From Pyrodictiaceae archaeon (GTDB lineage Archaea > Thermoproteota > Thermoprotei_A > Sulfolobales > Pyrodictiaceae), in assembly GCA_027046105.1 (NCBI GenBank), contig JALTZQ010000242.1:1-8749 (forward strand): 8,749 bases of DNA, given 5' to 3'. The notes beneath the pieces are model-generated. The model was not told where the DNA came from, searched no databases, and worked only from the letters and a program-made list of their open reading frames with translations. Shown here piece by piece: positions 6,535-8,749 of the stretch. Each line of letters opens with the position of its first letter. Position 1 is the stretch's first letter. The position numbers were made by a program, and so were the translations under genes.

Positions 6535-7560
6535 TCACTTGATTTTAGCCTCAATGACCTCTTTTTCAGTTATTTCTCTTCGAGATGGAAGCCACTCAAA
6601 GACCTTGGACAAGAGCTGCATTATGCCTCCTGGTAATGCTATTACTATTACTGCTATTAGTAGGCCCATTACTAGCTGCCAGTACACGAACTTCATTGCA
6701 ATACTCTCAATGAGATGGTAAGCATATGATCCTATTATCGGGCCAATGAATACTCTAGTTCCGCCTAGTAGTGTTAGGAAGACTAGCTTACCCGAGGTAA
6801 GCCAGTAAGCTATATCAGGGGTAACAAGCCTACTATGCATAGCTGTTATTGTACCCGTGATGCTAGCATATACAGCTGATATTAGGAAAGCGTAGAGCCT
6901 CATCTTATATACGCTTAGACCAATGAATTTTGCTCGTTCCTCATTGTCTCTAACTGCTTTCAATGCTAGACCGAAGGGCGAGTTCACAATCCTCCACATG
7001 ATGTACGCTAGTATGGCCAGTAGTGTTAGCACTAGGTAGTAGTATATGTGGTGGTATGTGTCGAAATCTAGGCCTTCAAGAGAGAATCCTAAGATACTTG
7101 CACGTGGCACCTTGATTCCATCTGTGCCACCAGTGATCCAGTAGAACTTGTAGTAGAGGCTCCAGAATACCTGGGCTATTGCAAGCATTAGTATTGCGAA
7201 GAATATCCTCGTATACCTTACGACAATAGGGCCTATGACTGCGGCAACAGCAAGTGAAGCTGCAACACCAGCAGCTAACCATACTTCTAGAGACTTTATC
7301 CCAGTATACTTGTACACGAACCCAGCAGCATAGGCGCCAAGCCCAAGAAATAGTGCATGGCCGAAGCTTAATAGACCGGTATAGCCGAAGAGTAGGTTAA
7401 AGCCTAGAGCAGCTATTGCCCATGTAGCTGCATAGCCGAATGCTATGCCGATTGTGGGTGATAGGCTATACGCTATAGGGTAGGCTAGTGCTAGGACTGC
7501 TATGAGGGCTAGTAGGGAGTTCAAGTCGTCCCCAAATCTTCTAGGGATTCTTGTCACCAT
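6535..7560 (-). CDS. livM: Branched-chain amino-acid ABC transporter, permease LivM
   Basis: One of two membrane-spanning subunits of the Liv importer; with LivH it forms the translocation path. The 341-residue protein has about nine or ten hydrophobic segments. Family marks are NLLFGYTGLLSFGHALFLG (55-73), ITGGTDGI (142-149) and the cytoplasmic coupling segment around ALKAVRDNEERAKFIGLSV (199-217), followed by YAFLISAVYASITGTI. The last transmembrane part ends in a charged cytoplasmic tail (about 324-341) that probably meets the ATPases. The ATG at 7560 overlaps the livH TGA by seven bases (ATGGTGA). It has a good ribosome site, GGGTGGT (7566-7572), five bases upstream. livG starts directly after its stop. 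Confidence 0.95.
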   Translation of the reverse strand: MVTRIPRRFGDDLNSLLALIAVLALAYPIAYSLSPTIGIAFGYAATWAIAALGFNLLFGYTGLLSFGHALFLGLGAYAAGFVYKYTGIKSLEVWLAAGVAASLAVAAVIGPIVVRYTRIFFAILMLAIAQVFWSLYYKFYWITGGTDGIKVPRASILGFSLEGLDFDTYHHIYYYLVLTLLAILAYIMWRIVNSPFGLALKAVRDNEERAKFIGLSVYKMRLYAFLISAVYASITGTITAMHSRLVTPDIAYWLTSGKLVFLTLLGGTRVFIGPIIGSYAYHLIESIAMKFVYWQLVMGLLIAVIVIALPGGIMQLLSKVFEWLPSRREITEKEVIEAKIK

Positions 7561-8453
7561 CTCTTACCACCCATTAGCCCTTCGGGCCTTACAAGCAATA
7601 TAGCGATTGCAATAATGTATATGAGGGCGAGCTCGATTTCGGGGAAGAGTACTAGAGCAATATTTCTCAGGACACTTACAATGAATGCTCCTACGAGTGA
7701 GCCTATGAAGCTTCCTAAGCCTCCTATTACTATTACAACAAATGCTAGAACGAGGTATTCTACCGACATCCCCAGCATAGCGCTACCAGCTGGTACATAG
7801 AGTCCTCCACCAAGACCAGCTAGGAATCCCGATATGAGTACGACTAGTAGTAGTATGGTTGTAGTATTAGCGCCGAGCGCCTCCGTCATCTCGATGTCCA
7901 TTGATGCAGCTCGTATCAATGTACCTATTCGTGTCTTGAAGAGAAGTAGCCAGAGACAAGCAACTAGTGTCAAGGTCACCGCTATAAGGTAGATGTTGTA
8001 GAGTGGGAGTTTGTATCCTCCCACACTGATAGTGCCAAGAACCTCGTAGGGTTCAGAAGCACGTAGAGGGTTAGCACCCCATATAAGCCTGAAGATGTCC
8101 TCGAAAACAAGTAGTAGCCCGAAGGTAAGTAATAGCTGTACCTCCTCACCCTTACCAGTGGCAAACTTTAGCAATGGGAATAGGGGTAGTGATGCCACAA
8201 GAGCAGCTAAACCAGCAACTATGGGTGGAACCACTAGAAGGAGAATTGGCGAAAGCCCAAATGTGTCAATTAATATCTTCATGATGGTTCCTGCAACGAC
8301 ATAGCTACCCAACGCAAATAATGCTGTATGAGCAAGATTCATTACCTTCATAACACCATAGATCATGTTCAATCCTACAGCAATGAGAAAGAGTATTGAT
8401 GCTCCAAAGGCGACGTTGTAGAGTCTTACAACAAGCTCTTCAGCCCCAATCAT
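7554..8453 (-). CDS. livH: Branched-chain amino-acid ABC transporter, permease LivH
   Basis: The other permease of the Liv importer. It has 299 residues, the usual length, and about eight hydrophobic segments. Typical features are GLNMIYGVMKVMNLAHTALF (27-46), which is the LivH form of the family's N-terminal motif, the coupling segment RAASMDIEMTEALGANT (181-197) with GFLAGLGGGLYVP (209-221), and VIGGLGSFIGSLVGAF (242-257). The C-terminal LLVRPEGLMG is common in LivH. The ATG at 8453 is the only start, since a TAG lies six codons upstream in frame without another start between. The ribosome site is weak; GTGGGGTT lies roughly ten bases upstream. It is the first complete gene of the livHMGF block. 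Confidence 0.95.
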   Translation of the reverse strand: MIGAEELVVRLYNVAFGASILFLIAVGLNMIYGVMKVMNLAHTALFALGSYVVAGTIMKILIDTFGLSPILLLVVPPIVAGLAALVASLPLFPLLKFATGKGEEVQLLLTFGLLLVFEDIFRLIWGANPLRASEPYEVLGTISVGGYKLPLYNIYLIAVTLTLVACLWLLLFKTRIGTLIRAASMDIEMTEALGANTTTILLLVVLISGFLAGLGGGLYVPAGSAMLGMSVEYLVLAFVVIVIGGLGSFIGSLVGAFIVSVLRNIALVLFPEIELALIYIIAIAILLVRPEGLMGGKRW

Positions 8454-8500
8454 GCCAAGCCAACCCCACTACACCCCTACCACAAAACCCGATTATGCAT

Positions 8501-8508
8501 GGTATAAC
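8501..8508 (-). promoter_or_regulatory. Possible TATA element upstream of livH
   Basis: GTTATACC on the minus strand would place a transcription start near 8478, about 25 bases before livH. GGATTAATTATGC (8541-8553) is a second AT-rich candidate further up. Neither is a strong match, and read-through from the upstream gene is also possible. The 8454-8632 gap holds no credible gene. Confidence 0.25.
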
Positions 8509-8588
8509 TCCTCCTAGGGTACTTGGGGAACAATTCTTTAGCATAATTAATCCAGATGTGCAGGATACTAGTTGTACTGCATTATCAT

Positions 8589-8602
8589 GTAATAAAAACA
8601 TC
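8589..8602 (-). terminator. T-tract after the partial right-edge gene
   Basis: The minus strand reads GATGTTTTTATTAC about 30-45 bases after the stop at 8633-8635. Oligo-T runs act as archaeal terminators. This may end or attenuate the upstream transcript before livH. Confidence 0.35.
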
Positions 8603-8632
8603 TATGGCTATTGGAGAAGCTTGTTAGCGATT

Positions 8633-8749
8633 CTAGACTGGGAGTTCGCCTTCCCTCCAGGTCTGCTCTATCCATGAAGCAGCTAGTGTCCCCGCCTTTG
8701 GATGTGGTGTTCCCGTCCATCCCTCTGGAACTGCTATTCTAGATATCGG
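8633..8749 (-). CDS. C-terminal end of an unidentified protein, possibly the Liv substrate-binding protein
   Basis: The last 38 codons of a frame that enters from the right edge and ends with TAG at 8633. The other two minus-strand frames meet stop codons within a few codons of the edge. The peptide, ISRIAVPEGWTGTPHPKAG followed by TLAASWIEQTWREGELPV, has balanced protein-like composition with two Trp-containing helix-like segments. Its place, same strand and just before livHMGF after a 197-base interval from its stop to the livH start region, is where the solute-binding protein (livK) normally sits. That position is the only support for the function; the visible end is too short for recognition by motif. 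Confidence 0.55.
   Translation of the reverse strand, partial: PISRIAVPEGWTGTPHPKAGTLAASWIEQTWREGELPV

Noticed and set aside
6377..6721. 114-codon plus-strand frame opposite the livM/livG junction
   Set aside because: It is the antisense shadow of two genes with intact motifs.
8396..8677. 93-codon open frame on the plus strand across the livH start and the gap before it
   Set aside because: It overlaps the well-supported livH N-terminus and the right-edge frame on the other strand, and its Gln/Arg/Pro-rich start is atypical.
1..8749. Mobile element, CRISPR array or defence system
   Set aside because: No transposase, integrase, terminal inverted repeats, regularly spaced repeats or nuclease/helicase genes are present; apart from the right-edge fragment and the 228-residue protein, the genes belong to known transport and metabolic families.

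Overview
The window looks like chromosomal DNA from a heterotrophic, probably thermophilic archaeon, most likely a member of the Thermoproteota (Crenarchaeota). The signs are several GTG and TTG starts, AT-rich TATA-like elements about 25 bases before genes that lack a Shine-Dalgarno site, GGTG-type ribosome binding sites inside operons, frequent AGA/AGG and ATA codons, and a short glutamate dehydrogenase of the hyperthermophile type. A Desulfurococcales-like source is a guess. The sequence alone does not fix a genus.

Layout, left to right. Bases 2-1369 (+) hold the C-terminal part of a fused TRAP-transporter permease that runs off the left edge. A convergent 191-base gap contains a small hairpin and a perfect 11-base tandem repeat. 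All other genes are on the minus strand. Read in their own direction from the right edge they are: the last 38 codons of an unidentified protein, possibly the substrate-binding subunit of the transporter; then livH, livM, livG and livF, the two permeases and two ATPases of a branched-chain (HAAT-type) amino-acid ABC importer, tightly packed and translationally coupled; then a D-2-hydroxyacid dehydrogenase of the glyoxylate/hydroxypyruvate reductase type; then glutamate dehydrogenase; then a 228-residue protein I do not recognise.

How the genes fit together (inference): the Liv system imports amino acids, glutamate dehydrogenase links their amino groups to 2-oxoglutarate/glutamate and ammonia, and the D-2-hydroxyacid dehydrogenase reduces 2-oxoacids such as glyoxylate or hydroxypyruvate with NADH. 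The TRAP permease would take up an organic acid. This is a plausible amino-acid and organic-acid neighbourhood. Only the liv genes form an evident operon; the other minus-strand genes are separated by gaps of about 157-194 bases with their own candidate promoters and T-rich tracts.

No transposon, CRISPR array, tRNA, rRNA or defence system was seen, and no gene-free stretch exceeds 300 bases. I see no clearly new system. The points most worth a second look are the uncharacterised 228-residue protein, the apparent clustering of non-consensus residues in one of the two ATP sites of the LivG/LivF pair, and a 12-base palindrome near a predicted transcription start of the glutamate dehydrogenase gene.
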